64,000 nt of DNA from contig NZ_CP034442.1 in the NCBI RefSeq assembly GCF_007475365.1, positions 1,178,001 to 1,242,000 of the forward strand, written 5' to 3'. Origin of the DNA: Streptococcus oralis subsp. dentisani. GTDB lineage: Bacteria > Bacillota > Bacilli > Lactobacillales > Streptococcaceae. Numbering within the stretch: the stretch's first letter is position 1; every line of letters starts with the position of its first letter. A program made the position numbers and the translations under genes. The notes beneath the pieces were generated by a model. That model was given only the letters and a program-made list of their open reading frames with translations. It was not told the origin of the DNA and made no database searches. This document shows positions 36,260 to 48,738 of the stretch, in pieces.

Positions 36260-36982
36260 CTAAGCAATACTAGCAAGAAGCTCCTCTAACTCCTCCTTGG
36301 TCAGACGACGCCATTCTCCTCGTTGCAAGTTCTCATCCAAGACCAGAGTTCCCATAGTCAAACGTTGTAGGTCCACCACTTCCTTGCCACAGTAGGATAC
36401 CATACGCTTGACCTGATGGAACTTCCCTTCAGCAATGGTTACACGAACCAAACTTTGATTCTTTTCTGTATCGATAGAAACAATCTCCAGCTTAGCTGGC
36501 TGGCAGGTAAAGTCCTTAAGCGGAATGCCCTTGGCAAATGTCTCCACATCTTCTTGGGTCATGATGCCCTCGACTTGCGCCAGATAGGTCTTATCCACAT
36601 GACGTTTAGGCGAAAGCAGCGCATGGGCCAGCTGGCCATTATTAGTCAAAAGTAGGAGACCATGCGTATCGATATCCAAGCGACCCACTGGAAAAACTTC
36701 CTTGGCGCGAGCATAGTCATCTAACCAGTCTAAAACTGTTCTGTGCTTGGAATCCTCAGTCGCTGAAATAACGCCTTGGGGCTTGTTCATCATGTAGTAG
36801 ACAAACTCTTCATACTCCAGCACTTGGCCATCAAAGCGAATCTCATCTCTTTCTTCATCAATCTGCAGTTTTGCTAACTTTTCTTTTTTACCATTTACTG
36901 TCACGCGCCCAGCCTTGAGCAAGTTTTTGACCTCAGTTCGACTCCCTACAGCGCAGGCAACTAAAAATTTATCTAATCTCAT
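36260..36982 (-). CDS. rsuA: 16S rRNA pseudouridine synthase, RsuA/RluB family
   Basis: Converts a uridine of rRNA to pseudouridine. Residues 1-60 form an S4 RNA-binding domain (MRLDKFLVACAVGSRTEVKNLL). The catalytic motif VGRLDIDTHGLLLLTNNG contains the conserved Asp. The 240-residue length suits RsuA. There is no ribosome site, and a TATAAT box ends six bases before the ATG, so the mRNA is probably leaderless. Confidence 0.93.
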   Translation of the reverse strand: MRLDKFLVACAVGSRTEVKNLLKAGRVTVNGKKEKLAKLQIDEERDEIRFDGQVLEYEEFVYYMMNKPQGVISATEDSKHRTVLDWLDDYARAKEVFPVGRLDIDTHGLLLLTNNGQLAHALLSPKRHVDKTYLAQVEGIMTQEDVETFAKGIPLKDFTCQPAKLEIVSIDTEKNQSLVRVTIAEGKFHQVKRMVSYCGKEVVDLQRLTMGTLVLDENLQRGEWRRLTKEELEELLASIA

Positions 36983-36988
36983 AGAACT

Positions 36989-36997
36989 ATTATATCA
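36989..36997 (-). promoter_or_regulatory. rsuA promoter giving a leaderless mRNA
   Basis: TGATATAAT on the minus strand; the predicted start of transcription coincides with the A of the ATG at 36982. Confidence 0.6.
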
Positions 36998-37002
36998 TAC
37001 TC

Positions 37003-37037
37003 AAAAGGAGGCTGGCTCAATGACCAACCTCCTTTTC
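37003..37037 (-). terminator. Terminator of the small membrane protein gene
   Basis: AAAAGGAGG / CCTCCTTTT hairpin with inner GG/CC pairing, immediately before the rsuA promoter. Confidence 0.85.
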
Positions 37038-37054
37038 ATTTCAGATTTAAGGAA

Positions 37055-37285
37055 CTAACTTCCTCGTCTCCAGAAGATAGCTAAGACAAGCATGGCTCCC
37101 AAAACGGCAGGAATAACAGCTGTTCCCGCTAAAATTGGTCCCCAAGTTCCAAAGAGCAGATGCCCCAGAAAGGCACCAATCCAGCCGAGAAACATTTTTC
37201 CAAAGCATCCCATGCTCTCTCCGCGATTGGTCAAAGCACCTGCTAAGAGCCCCACTAGGAGACCAACAAACATACTTCCAAGCAT
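37055..37285 (-). CDS. GlsB/YeaQ/YmgE family membrane protein
   Basis: A 76-residue, three-helix glycine-rich membrane protein (MFVGLLVGLLAGALTNR, MFLGWIGAFLGHLLFGTW, AVIPAVLGAMLVLAIFW) of the transglycosylase-associated/stress family. The exact role is unknown; homologues are stress-induced, and GlsB anchors Gls24/Asp23-like proteins in enterococci. It is ten bases after pepS and probably cotranscribed. Confidence 0.85.
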   Translation of the reverse strand: MLGSMFVGLLVGLLAGALTNRGESMGCFGKMFLGWIGAFLGHLLFGTWGPILAGTAVIPAVLGAMLVLAIFWRRGS

Positions 37286-37294
37286 TGTAACTCC

Positions 37295-38536
37295 TTAAAC
37301 AGCCCAGTTTCCATTGCGGAAGAGCGGTACACGTGTTCCATCCTCACGAATACCATCAATATCCATTTGATTCGACCCAATCATAAAGTCCACGTGAACA
37401 TCTGAACGGTTCAGTCCTGCAGCTTCAAGCTCTTCTTCGCTCATCTCTGCCCCACCAACAACGCTGGTCGCATAGGCTGCACCTATAGCCAAGTGGTTTG
37501 AAGCATTCTCATCGAAAAGCGTGTTAAAGAAGGTAATGCCTGACTGTGAAATTGGACTTGGATCTGGTACCAAGGCACACTCACCCAAGGCACGCGCGCC
37601 CACATTTTCAAAGACAAGGTCTTTCATGACCTGATCACCCTTTTTAGCAGTAATGTCAACGATTTGACCATCCTTGAAGGTTACTTTAATCCCTTCGATG
37701 ATATTGCCGTTATAGCTAAGTGGTTTTGTAGAAGTTACATAACCATCTGCACGACGGAAGTCAGGGGCCGTAAAGACTTCTTCTGTCGGCATATTTGGCA
37801 AGAATCCTTCTCCTTGCGCATTGATAGCACCAGCTGATTCCCAAACGTGGTTCTTTGGCAAACCAAGTGTCAAATCTGTCCCTGGCGCTGTGTAGTGAAG
37901 GGCTGAGAATTGCTCCTTATTAAGCATATCTGCCTTGCTCTTAAGGATAGCTGCATGCTCTTCCCAAGCCTTAACTGGATCTTCTTCATAGACACGACAA
38001 GTTTTGAAGATTTGGTCCCAAAGGAGATCGACTGCTTCTTCATCGCTCGCAGCATTTGGAAAGACCTTCTTAGCCCACTCAAGCCCTGCTGCAGCTGCTA
38101 CAGTCCAGCTAACCTTGTTGGATTGAGTTGCGATGCGCATCGGCTTCATAGCGAGTCCCATCGCTTTTGCAGAAGCTGAAAGCTTGTCCGCATCCACTCC
38201 GTTCAAGGCACCTGGATCAGATGAACGGACACCGAGACGGCTAGCCTTGTTTTCCAAGAGATAGTTCATCTCAGCAATCTTGTATTCTGGCACATTGTCC
38301 AAACGCTCCATCGGCGCGTGGAGGAATTTCTCACGGTTGATCACATCATCTGTCCACTGAACGATGACCTCATGCGCACCCAAGGCATAGGCTTCTTTCA
38401 CGATCAAATGCGCCAACTCACGTTGCTCCACATCGATAGAAAGAGCCAAGGTGTGACCAGGTTGCACGTTGATTCCATTCGCAACCAATAATTTCGCATA
38501 TTTTTCTAGATTTTCTTTAAAATTTGGTAAAACCAT
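37295..38536 (-). CDS. pepS: Aminopeptidase PepS (M29 family)
   Basis: Metallo-aminopeptidase of 413 residues with preference for Arg and aromatic residues in characterised streptococcal homologues. Family landmarks are GVRSSDPGALNGVD, PTEEVFTAPDFRRADGYV, GECALVPDPSPISQSGI and the C-terminal HVDFMIGSNQMDIDGI, with conserved acidic and His metal ligands. AGGAAG precedes the ATG. Confidence 0.93.
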   Translation of the reverse strand: MVLPNFKENLEKYAKLLVANGINVQPGHTLALSIDVEQRELAHLIVKEAYALGAHEVIVQWTDDVINREKFLHAPMERLDNVPEYKIAEMNYLLENKASRLGVRSSDPGALNGVDADKLSASAKAMGLAMKPMRIATQSNKVSWTVAAAAGLEWAKKVFPNAASDEEAVDLLWDQIFKTCRVYEEDPVKAWEEHAAILKSKADMLNKEQFSALHYTAPGTDLTLGLPKNHVWESAGAINAQGEGFLPNMPTEEVFTAPDFRRADGYVTSTKPLSYNGNIIEGIKVTFKDGQIVDITAKKGDQVMKDLVFENVGARALGECALVPDPSPISQSGITFFNTLFDENASNHLAIGAAYATSVVGGAEMSEEELEAAGLNRSDVHVDFMIGSNQMDIDGIREDGTRVPLFRNGNWAV

Positions 38537-38551
38537 TTTATTCTTCCTTTT

Positions 38552-38704
38552 CTATTCTTCTTTCAAAGCAGTAAACAATCCTGCTAAAGCAATGGCACCA
38601 GACAAGAGTGCTGTCGATAGAATAATTGTTTCATCTGCAAGCTCTAGCTGATAGTCAAAAACCTTTTCAGCAGGTTTATCTTCCGCAAAGATTCTAAGTT
38701 TCAT
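38552..38704 (-). CDS. Small single-helix membrane protein (50 residues)
   Basis: A short frame reading MKLRIFAEDKPAEKVFDYQL, then a hydrophobic helix TIILSTALLSGAIALAGLF and the end TALKEE. GGAGA lies eight bases before its ATG, it fits snugly between polC (23 bases) and pepS (15 bases), and has no stop codons. It looks like a real small gene cotranscribed with its neighbours. Function unknown. Confidence 0.7.
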   Translation of the reverse strand: MKLRIFAEDKPAEKVFDYQLELADETIILSTALLSGAIALAGLFTALKEE

Positions 38705-38727
38705 AAAGATGTTCTCCGTTCTAGTCC

Positions 38728-41700
38728 TTAAAACAACTCATCAAACAAACTCAGCTGATTATCCTCTGGCATATTGCCAAGAATACCCATTTCATCCATC
38801 TTTTCAACCAAGGTTGAGGAAAGTCCACCACGTTTGCGGAGTTCCGTTTTAGAGAGGAATTCGCCCTCTTGGCGCGCACGTACCAGTTGCTTGGCAACGT
38901 TCTCTCCAAGACCATCCATTGCTACAAATGGCGGAATGAGGGTGTCGCCATCGATGAGGAATTCGGTCGCATCACTACGGTATAGATCGAGCTTGCCAAA
39001 TTTGAAACCACGTTCCCACATTTCATTGACGATTTCAAGTGTTGTGTAAAGGTCAATTTCTACATTAGAGGCTTCATTGTTCTTCCGTTTTTCAGCGATT
39101 TCTGCCATTCTGCGCTTGATAGCATCCAAGCCCGCACCCATGGTCTTGATATCAAAGGCCTTGGCGCGGATAGAGAAGTAAGCGCAGTAATAATAAATGG
39201 GATGGTGAACCTTGAAGTAGGCTACGCGAAGGGCCATCATAACGTAGGCTGCCGCGTGGGCTTTGGGGAACATGTACTTGATTTTTCCACAGGACTCGAT
39301 ATACCATTCAGGCACCTTATTGGCCTTCATGGCTTCGATGTAGCCATTTCGTTCCTCTTCAGAAATCTTCAACCACAATCCCTTACGTACCCGTTCCATG
39401 ATAGTAAAGGCCATCTTTGGATCTAGACCTGCGTGCATAAGGTAAACCATGATGTCGTCCCGACAACCGATAACGGTTGATAGGTCAGCAATCCCTTGCT
39501 TAATCAAATCCTGAGCATTTCCCAACCAGACATCGGTACCGTGGGACAGACCAGATAGCTGAAGCAATTCCGCAAAGGTTGTCGGATGGGTTTCATCGAC
39601 CATCCCACGTACGAAATTGGTTCCAAACTCTGGTATTCCCAGCATGCCTGTCGGAGTACCGATTTGCTCAGGTGTCACACCTAAAACTTCCGTTCCAGAA
39701 AAGAGTGCCATCACACCTTCGTCATCCATAGGAATTTCATTGGGGTCAATACCAGACAAGTCCTGAAGTTTCCGAATCATGGTCGGATCATCATGCCCCA
39801 GCACATCAAGCTTGAGGACGTTCTCATCGATATCGTGGAAGTTAAAGTGAGTCGTCTGCCATTCAGCCGTCACGTCATCTGCTGGATACTGGACAGGCGT
39901 AAAGTCGTAGACATCCATGTAGTTCGGAATAACAACGATTCCTCCCGGGTGTTGTCCTGTTGTCCGCTTGACACCAGCCGCACCCTGAGCGAGGCGTTCC
40001 ACCTCTGCATCACGATAAAACTTCCCATAGTCCCGCTCATAGCCCTTGACAAATCCATAGGCAGTCTTAGCAGCCACCGTACCAACCGTTCCTGCACGGA
40101 AGGCATATTCCTCACCAAAGATATCACGTACATCCAAGTGGGCACTAGGCTGGTCTTCTCCCGAGAAGTTCAAGTCAATATCGGGAACCTTGTCCCCATC
40201 AAAACCAAGGAAGGTCTCGAAAGGAATATCCTGTCCATTTTTGCTAAGTTTATGACCACACTTTGGACAGTCCTTGTTGGGCATATCAAAACCTGAACCA
40301 TAAGAACCATCGGTGATAAACTCACTGTACTGACACTGACCACAGACATAGTGAGGAGAGAGAGGATTAACCTCCGTAATTCCGATCATAGTCGCAACAA
40401 AACTGGACCCAACAGACCCACGAGAACCAACCAAGTAGCCCCGTTCATTGGAACGTTGCACCAGCATCTGCGATGCCAGATAAATCACGGCAAATCCATT
40501 CCCCAGAATAGAAGTCAATTCTTTTTCAATCCGCAAATCAACAATATCTGGCAGCGGATTTCCATAAATTTCAAAAGCTTTCTTATAGGTTAGCTCAGCG
40601 ACCGTTTCTTCCGCCTTGTCGATGAAAGGCGTGTACAAGTCACCCTTAACAACCTCAACAGGCTCAAAAATTTCTGCCAAGGCATTGGTGTTTTCAATAA
40701 CCAGTTTACGAGCCAGTTCCTCGCCCAAAAAGGCAAATTCATCCAACATCTCATTGGTTGTTCGAAAATGAGCTTTCGGAAGAGGAGCTGGTTGGGCATG
40801 TTCACCATGACCGATGGTTCGGTTAATCATAGCCCCCTGGCCCAAACTACGGACGATAATTTCACGGTAAATCTCTTCTTCCGGTTCGATATAGTGAACA
40901 TTTCCCGTAGCCAGAACAGGCTTGCCAAGACGGTCTCCAACCTCTATCAAACTCTTGATAATGGTCTGGAGTTCCTCCATATCCTTGACCTGCTCCTTAG
41001 CAATTAATGGCGCATAGATGGCAGGTGGCATGACCTCGATAAAGTCATAATACTTGGCCACCTCAATCGCCGCATCCACACCTTGGGAAACAACCGCGTC
41101 AAAAACTTCACCCTCCGAGCAAGCTGAGCCTAAAATCAAACCTTCCCGATGGGCATCTAGAACCGTTCTAGGAATCCGTGGCACTCCTTCAAAGTACTTA
41201 GTATTGGACAAAGAAACCAGTTTAAAGATATTTTTTAGACCTACCTGATTCTTGACATAAATCGTCGCATGCTTGATCCGAGCTTTTTTATAAGAGTCTG
41301 GACTGATTAGATCAATATTTAACCTAGCCAAATCCTTCACACCATGTTTGTCTGCTACATCCTTGATAAAGATAAAGAGCAAACGACCAGTAGCTTCCGC
41401 ATCGTAGTTGGCCATGTGGTGGTGCTCCAGAGCCACTCCAAAGCGCTTGGTCAAAGGGCCCAAACCATGACGTTTATACTCAGGATAGAGGTTTCTGGCA
41501 AACTCTAGCGTATCAATGACTGGCTGGCTAATCTTAGGCAAACCATGACGCTCATAATTGGCATTCATAAAGCCAACGTCAAAGGTCGCATTGTGGGCGA
41601 CTAGGACCGTATCCTTGCAGAATTCTTGGAATTCTTGCAAAACTTGTTCCAGTGGTTTAGCATTTTTGACATGATCATCTGTAATTCCAGTCAACTCAGT

Positions 41701-43119
41701 AGTAAAAGCTGACAAGGGATGCCCAGGATTGATAAATTCATCAAATTCGGCAATAACATTCCCCTTGTACATCTTAGAAGCCGCAACCTGAATCAGGTCA
41801 TTATAGATAGCTGAAAGTCCTGTCGTTTCCACGTCAAAAACTACATAGGTCGCTTCTGACAAGTCCATCTCCACTTCGTTGTAAACGATAGGAACTCGAT
41901 CTTCAACAATATTAGCTTCCATTCCATAAATCAGCTGGATTCCCGCTTTCTTGGCTGCCTTATAGCCATGTGGGAAGGACTGGACATTTCCATGGTCGGT
42001 GATGGCAACCGCCTTGTGTCCCCACTTAGCAGCTGTCGCAACGATCTCCTCTACCTCTGGCAGAGCATCCATAGTCGACATATTAGTATGAGCATGAAAC
42101 TCAACCCGACGCTCACCTTCTGGCATTAAATCCTTCCGCTCATAGTGAACAACTTCCTGCACATCCTGCACGTTCATGGTCAAATCGCGTGTAAAGTTAT
42201 TCATCTCCACATTTCCACGAACACGGAGCCAAGAATTTTTCTTAATGATGTCAAACTTCTGAGCTTCTTCTTCATTCTTAACCCATTTTTGCATAGAGAA
42301 ACTTGAACTATAGTCCGTCATCTTAAAGTTAATCAAGACACGACCTGTTCTGGTCACTTTATGCTCGACATCAAAGACTACCCCTTCAAAGACCAAACGA
42401 TTTTCCTCAGTTGTCACATCGATCATCTGGGTAACTTCAGCCTTATCTAATTTTGGCTTAGCTGCAGCCTTTTTCGCTTGAAAATCAAAAGCTGTTTTCT
42501 CTTCTACTGGAGGAGGGGCCATTTGTTCTAGTTGTTCCATAGCCCGCAAAGCTTCTTCGTTGGCAGCTTGAACGATCTGCTCATTCTCCGTATGGAAAGC
42601 TTCCTCCTGCTCTTGTGTAAGGGCATCATTCTTTTCTATCTGGCAAACAAAAACAGGGAAACCAAATTTCTCAAGTTGCTTTGCTAAGTTAGGAAGATGA
42701 TTCTTCTTAAAGTGTTCCTTATCAATCGCCTCTGAACCTTCAATAAAGAGTTGATTACCCTCCGCACGAACTTGCAGATTCTGATAAAGAGATTTGAACC
42801 CTTGGCTAGCACACGGACCTTCAGAAAAAGCCTCCTTATAGTAGGCCTGCAAGAGTTCATTAGAAAATTCTTGAGAAAGAGCCTTGATTTCAAAAACAGC
42901 TTGATTGCCTGTCTTAGAAAATTCCTCACTCAACCCCTTCTTTAACTCTAGAAAAATTTCGATAGGTAAAATTTTAGAAAATACAAAATGAAATTCCCAT
43001 ACCTTACTAATTTTATGAACCACGACACGCTCAATGCTTGCATCAACGAGAGCAGGATCCTGTCTTAGCTGATCAGAGATTCCTAGTTGATTCATTAAAA
43101 TTTCAAACTTACTTGACAT
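38728..43119 (-). CDS. polC: DNA polymerase III PolC-type alpha subunit
   Basis: Main replicative polymerase of Firmicutes, 1463 residues. In order: N-terminal domains, OB-fold (about 240-330), PHP domain with [14 protein letters not shown], inserted DEDD proofreading exonuclease with [12 protein letters not shown], a zinc-binding CGQCQYSEF...CPKCGHK region, and the polymerase core with [12 protein letters not shown] and [18 protein letters not shown], ending in the tau-binding tail. The PolC-type order with internal exonuclease distinguishes it from DnaE. Confidence 0.98.
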   Translation of the reverse strand: MSSKFEILMNQLGISDQLRQDPALVDASIERVVVHKISKVWEFHFVFSKILPIEIFLELKKGLSEEFSKTGNQAVFEIKALSQEFSNELLQAYYKEAFSEGPCASQGFKSLYQNLQVRAEGNQLFIEGSEAIDKEHFKKNHLPNLAKQLEKFGFPVFVCQIEKNDALTQEQEEAFHTENEQIVQAANEEALRAMEQLEQMAPPPVEEKTAFDFQAKKAAAKPKLDKAEVTQMIDVTTEENRLVFEGVVFDVEHKVTRTGRVLINFKMTDYSSSFSMQKWVKNEEEAQKFDIIKKNSWLRVRGNVEMNNFTRDLTMNVQDVQEVVHYERKDLMPEGERRVEFHAHTNMSTMDALPEVEEIVATAAKWGHKAVAITDHGNVQSFPHGYKAAKKAGIQLIYGMEANIVEDRVPIVYNEVEMDLSEATYVVFDVETTGLSAIYNDLIQVAASKMYKGNVIAEFDEFINPGHPLSAFTTELTGITDDHVKNAKPLEQVLQEFQEFCKDTVLVAHNATFDVGFMNANYERHGLPKISQPVIDTLEFARNLYPEYKRHGLGPLTKRFGVALEHHHMANYDAEATGRLLFIFIKDVADKHGVKDLARLNIDLISPDSYKKARIKHATIYVKNQVGLKNIFKLVSLSNTKYFEGVPRIPRTVLDAHREGLILGSACSEGEVFDAVVSQGVDAAIEVAKYYDFIEVMPPAIYAPLIAKEQVKDMEELQTIIKSLIEVGDRLGKPVLATGNVHYIEPEEEIYREIIVRSLGQGAMINRTIGHGEHAQPAPLPKAHFRTTNEMLDEFAFLGEELARKLVIENTNALAEIFEPVEVVKGDLYTPFIDKAEETVAELTYKKAFEIYGNPLPDIVDLRIEKELTSILGNGFAVIYLASQMLVQRSNERGYLVGSRGSVGSSFVATMIGITEVNPLSPHYVCGQCQYSEFITDGSYGSGFDMPNKDCPKCGHKLSKNGQDIPFETFLGFDGDKVPDIDLNFSGEDQPSAHLDVRDIFGEEYAFRAGTVGTVAAKTAYGFVKGYERDYGKFYRDAEVERLAQGAAGVKRTTGQHPGGIVVIPNYMDVYDFTPVQYPADDVTAEWQTTHFNFHDIDENVLKLDVLGHDDPTMIRKLQDLSGIDPNEIPMDDEGVMALFSGTEVLGVTPEQIGTPTGMLGIPEFGTNFVRGMVDETHPTTFAELLQLSGLSHGTDVWLGNAQDLIKQGIADLSTVIGCRDDIMVYLMHAGLDPKMAFTIMERVRKGLWLKISEEERNGYIEAMKANKVPEWYIESCGKIKYMFPKAHAAAYVMMALRVAYFKVHHPIYYYCAYFSIRAKAFDIKTMGAGLDAIKRRMAEIAEKRKNNEASNVEIDLYTTLEIVNEMWERGFKFGKLDLYRSDATEFLIDGDTLIPPFVAMDGLGENVAKQLVRARQEGEFLSKTELRKRGGLSSTLVEKMDEMGILGNMPEDNQLSLFDELF

Positions 43120-43257
43120 TCATTTTCCTCACATTATTCTCTTACTATTTTACCATAATTAAAGAAAATATATAGCCAGTACCATTTTCCTTGCGATTTA
43201 GATGGAAAGGTTTTATCATACTTGTAGTAGATAAAACTATACTGATCCGTAGTCACA

Positions 43258-43286
43258 TATTAAAAAGTGAGATGACATCTCACTTG
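43258..43286 (-). terminator. Terminator of the family 1 glycosidase gene
   Basis: Perfect ten-base-pair stem AAGTGAGATG / CATCTCACTT with single-base loop and T run. Confidence 0.75.
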
Positions 43287-43306
43287 GCATCTCACTCTTT
43301 TTATTC

Positions 43307-44686
43307 TTAAAATCCATTATGGTCGCTGAGTTCCTTGAACCAGTGGCCTGATTTTTTCAAGCGGCGTTCCTGTGTTTCCAAGTCAAGCTCAACCAGACCA
43401 TAGCGGTTTTTATAGCTGTTGAGCCATGACCAGCAGTCAATAAAGGTCCAGATTAAGTAACCTTTACAGTTAGCACCATCTTCGATGGCACGATGGAGTT
43501 CACGCAGATGACCTTTGACAAAGTCAATACGATAGTCGTCTTGAATCATGCCATTCTCACGGAATTTATCTTCACCTTCAACACCCATGCCATTCTCTGT
43601 CAGCATCCATTCGATATTGTCATAATTTTCTTTGATATTTTGGGCAATATCATAAATCCCTTGCTCGTAGATTTCCCAACCACGGTGGGGATTGATCTTA
43701 CGACCTGGCATGACGTAAGGCTCATAGAAATGTTCAGGCAGAAGCGGGCTGTCAGGATGCTTAGCAAAACGTGGGGCCATGACACGCAAAGGCTGGTAAT
43801 AGTTGACTCCAAGAAAGTCCACAGTATGTTGACGAATAAGCTCCAACTCCTCAGCTGTATACTCTGGCAGCAAATCATGCTCAGACAAAATTTCCACCAA
43901 TTCCTCTGGATAAGTCCCCAAGACAGATGGATCTAGGAAAGACTGCGCTTGAAAGAGATCCGCAATACGAGCAGCCTTGACATCCGCTGGATGCTGGCTA
44001 CGTGGATAAGCTGGCGTCAGGTTGAGGACAATCCCAATCTTAGAATCAGGCAAAATCTCGTGACAAGCCTTCACCGCAAGACTACTAGCCAGTTGCGTAT
44101 GATAGGCTACCTGAACCGCTGCTTTGGCATCTACCTTATGAGGATAATGGGCATCATAGAAATAGCCAAACTCTACAGGAACGATGGGCTCATTAAAGGT
44201 AATCCATTGGTCTACCAAATCACCGTAAGTCTCAAAACAAAAACGAGCATAGTCTTCATAAGCCTTGGTGGTTGCCTTATTTTCCCAACCATCCCCAGCT
44301 TCTTGAAGGGCAAAAGGAAGGTCAAAGTGATAGAGATTGACTAAGAGACGAATACCCTTGGCCTTAATAGCCTCAAAAACCTGACGGTAGAAAGTCACCC
44401 CTTGCGGATTGACCTCTCCACGGCCCTGTGGGAAAATACGAGACCACTGGATAGAAGTTCGGAAGGCTGTATGCCCAGTCTCTACCAAAAGCTCAATATC
44501 CTTTTCCCAGTTCTCATAGAAGGTCGATGTTTTATCAGGTCCAATCCCATTGTAGTAGCGATTGGGTTCCACCTGATACCAATAATCCCAGAGATTATCT
44601 CCCTTGCCATCACCTGGCACTCGTCCTTCTGTCTGTGGTCCAGAAGTGGAGGAACCCCAAACAAAATCCTTTGGAAATTTTAGCAT
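43307..44686 (-). CDS. Glycoside hydrolase family 1 (beta-glucosidase or 6-phospho-beta-glucosidase)
   Basis: Retaining beta-glycosidase of 459 residues. Acid/base Glu in ITFNEPIVPVEFG, nucleophile Glu in MLTENGMGVEG, N-terminal FPKDFVWGSSTSGPQTEG. The C-terminal segment SWLNSYKNRYG keeps the Ser and Tyr of the phosphate-binding S-x6-K-x-Y motif but has Asn where the Lys should be, with a Lys one residue earlier. The choice between phosphorylated and free glucosides is therefore open. No PTS gene adjoins it. The start at 44686 has GAGG eight bases upstream. Confidence 0.9.
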   Translation of the reverse strand: MLKFPKDFVWGSSTSGPQTEGRVPGDGKGDNLWDYWYQVEPNRYYNGIGPDKTSTFYENWEKDIELLVETGHTAFRTSIQWSRIFPQGRGEVNPQGVTFYRQVFEAIKAKGIRLLVNLYHFDLPFALQEAGDGWENKATTKAYEDYARFCFETYGDLVDQWITFNEPIVPVEFGYFYDAHYPHKVDAKAAVQVAYHTQLASSLAVKACHEILPDSKIGIVLNLTPAYPRSQHPADVKAARIADLFQAQSFLDPSVLGTYPEELVEILSEHDLLPEYTAEELELIRQHTVDFLGVNYYQPLRVMAPRFAKHPDSPLLPEHFYEPYVMPGRKINPHRGWEIYEQGIYDIAQNIKENYDNIEWMLTENGMGVEGEDKFRENGMIQDDYRIDFVKGHLRELHRAIEDGANCKGYLIWTFIDCWSWLNSYKNRYGLVELDLETQERRLKKSGHWFKELSDHNGF

Positions 44687-44726
44687 ACTTATACCTCTTC
44701 GTTTACTCATTTTCCCCATTATATAG

Positions 44727-44768
44727 AAAAAACAAGGTAAAAACTAGTTACATTTTTGCCTTGTTTTT
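44727..44768 (-). terminator. Terminator of the uppS-cdsA-eep-proS operon
   Basis: AAAAACAAGG / CCTTGTTTTT stem with a 21-base loop and T run. It overlaps the region upstream of the glycosidase gene. Confidence 0.7.
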
Positions 44769-44784
44769 CTTCTGATTATAGTTT

Positions 44785-46650
<1,866 letters not shown>

Positions 46651-46654
46651 TTAT

Positions 46655-47911
46655 CTAAAAGAAGAGTCGCATAATGTCATTCCAGGTCACAGCTAGCATC
46701 AAGACAACCATGATAACTACACCAGCCATGGTGACATAGGTTTCAATTTCTTGTTTAAGGGGTTTACGGCGGATAGCCTCTAGGATATTGAGCACAATCT
46801 TTCCACCATCCAAAGCCGGGATCGGAATCAAGTTAAAAATCCCGATATTGATGGAAATCATAGCTAGGAAATAGAGGACATTCTCAATTCCATTTTTGGC
46901 AGCATCGCTACTTGCCTTAAAGATGGCAACGGGGCCACCGAGTTTGTTCAAGTCAGGATGGAAAATCAAGTTTTTCAGAGCCGAAAGGATACGGAGCCCT
47001 GAGTCAGCAGCAGTTGTAAATCCACCAACAAACATGGATAGAAAGTCTGACTTGACTCCCGGTTGAACCCCAAGAATATAACGTCCTTGATTCTCTTCTG
47101 GAGTCACCGTGACTTGTTTTTCGCTACCATTTTCAGAAATGGTCACATCCAAGGTCGGGGCTGTCTTATCCTTGGTATCAGTTTCCACAGCCTGAATCAA
47201 GTCTTGCCAATTCTTAACTTCATGCGAGCCGACCTTGGTGATTTGAGCTGTCTCAGCTATGCCCACCTTAGCCAAAGCTCCCTCTGGCATGACATGAAAG
47301 AGATTAGTCTGAGTGTCTCTAACACCACCCTGCAAAAAGATCAGGATCCAAAAAACAACGACTCCTAAGATAAAGTTATTCATAGGACCTGCAAAGTTGG
47401 TGATGAGCTTGCCCCAGATAGAAGCATTTTGATACTGTACATCCAGAGGAGCGATGCGTACTTCGGTTCCATCTGCCTCAACAACTGTTGCATCGTGATC
47501 CACTGCAAAGGTCTTTTCTTCTTCCAAGACCAAGCCTTTAATGAAGAGCTTGTCTTCAAAGTCAAACTGGGTTACCTGCATAGGGAGAGCTGTTTGATCC
47601 AGTTTCTTCCCAGATAGATTGATCCGTTTGACCTTACCATCCTCGGCAAGTGTTAAACTGACCGGGGTTCCTGTCTTGATCTCCGTCGCATCATCACTCC
47701 AACCAGCCATACGAACATACCCTCCTAAAGGAAGGATCCGAATGGTATAAGCAGTGCCATCCTTACCGATATGGGCAAAAATCTTGGGGCCCATACCAAT
47801 AGCAAATTCACGAACTAAAATGCCTGATTTCTTGGCAAAATAAAAATGTCCAAACTCATGCACCACCACGATAATCCCAAAAACTAGGATAAAGGTTAGC
47901 AATCCAATCAT
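46655..47911 (-). CDS. eep: Site-2 intramembrane metalloprotease (RseP/Eep)
   Basis: Zinc protease that cleaves within membranes. Eep homologues mature lipoprotein-derived peptide pheromones and cut anti-sigma factors. The 418-residue protein has HEFGH in the first helix ([16 protein letters not shown]), a PDZ domain (about 190-280), and the LDG motif [13 protein letters not shown] in the C-terminal membrane part. Cotranscribed with cdsA and proS. Confidence 0.96.
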   Translation of the reverse strand: MIGLLTFILVFGIIVVVHEFGHFYFAKKSGILVREFAIGMGPKIFAHIGKDGTAYTIRILPLGGYVRMAGWSDDATEIKTGTPVSLTLAEDGKVKRINLSGKKLDQTALPMQVTQFDFEDKLFIKGLVLEEEKTFAVDHDATVVEADGTEVRIAPLDVQYQNASIWGKLITNFAGPMNNFILGVVVFWILIFLQGGVRDTQTNLFHVMPEGALAKVGIAETAQITKVGSHEVKNWQDLIQAVETDTKDKTAPTLDVTISENGSEKQVTVTPEENQGRYILGVQPGVKSDFLSMFVGGFTTAADSGLRILSALKNLIFHPDLNKLGGPVAIFKASSDAAKNGIENVLYFLAMISINIGIFNLIPIPALDGGKIVLNILEAIRRKPLKQEIETYVTMAGVVIMVVLMLAVTWNDIMRLFF

Positions 47912-47926
47912 TCAATATTCCTTTCT

Positions 47927-48730
47927 TTAGAAGAGGCCAAACAAGTGCATGATAGGAAAGACAACTAGCATACTGTCAAAACGATCCAACACACCGCCAT
48001 GTCCAGGGATAAATTTCCCAGAATCCTTGACACCGAAATGGCGTTTCATAGCACTCTCAATCAAGTCACCAAACTGACCTGCCACACTGAAGAAGACGGC
48101 AAAGAGGCCCATTCTATAAATCCCATAAGGGAGAGCAACTGTGCTGTCTACAAGCATGAAGATTGCTGTTACCAGTACCGCACCTAGAATACCGCCGATA
48201 AAGCCCTCAATGCTCTTATTGGGAGAAACTCTTGGCGCTAACTTATGCTTGCCAAAATTCATCCCTATTAGGTAAGCTGCGCTATCAGTCGCCCAGACGA
48301 TAAAGAGAGCCAGAAGTACCTTGTCAAAACCTGCCACCCGAGCATCTAGTAAGGCGTTAAAGCCAAAACCAACATAAAAGCTCATCGCAATCGGGAAAAC
48401 TGCATCTTCAATCGTATAGCTTTTACTGAAAACGGTCGTCCCTAGCATTATTGTAATCAGAACACTATAGGCAACCACATTCCCATCAACAGGCAAAAAA
48501 GTTAGATAATTTTCTAAGGGGATTGTGAGGGCAAAGGTCGCAAAGAGGGTCAAGGCGCCCTCGATGGTCATGGTCTTTAGCCCCTTCATCTGCAAGAGTT
48601 CATGGACAGCCAGCATCGCTAACAAACCAATCCCTATCTGCAACAAGAGTCCCCCCACAAATAAGACTGGAAGGAAAATAGCCAGGGCCAATACCGCAAA
48701 CAATGTTCTCTTTTGTAAATCCTTGGTCAT
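47927..48730 (-). CDS. cdsA: Phosphatidate cytidylyltransferase
   Basis: Makes CDP-diacylglycerol from phosphatidate and CTP at the membrane. Polytopic, 267 residues, with the family signature near the C-terminus spread over SPNKSIEGFIGG and KFIPGHGGVLDRFDSMLVV. Nine bases after uppS. Confidence 0.97.
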   Translation of the reverse strand: MTKDLQKRTLFAVLALAIFLPVLFVGGLLLQIGIGLLAMLAVHELLQMKGLKTMTIEGALTLFATFALTIPLENYLTFLPVDGNVVAYSVLITIMLGTTVFSKSYTIEDAVFPIAMSFYVGFGFNALLDARVAGFDKVLLALFIVWATDSAAYLIGMNFGKHKLAPRVSPNKSIEGFIGGILGAVLVTAIFMLVDSTVALPYGIYRMGLFAVFFSVAGQFGDLIESAMKRHFGVKDSGKFIPGHGGVLDRFDSMLVVFPIMHLFGLF

Positions 48731-48738
48731 ATCTTCTC

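Noticed and set aside
39793..40296. 167-codon open frame on the plus strand inside polC
   Set aside because: It lies opposite the conserved polymerase core and has no ribosome site; a shadow of polC codon usage.
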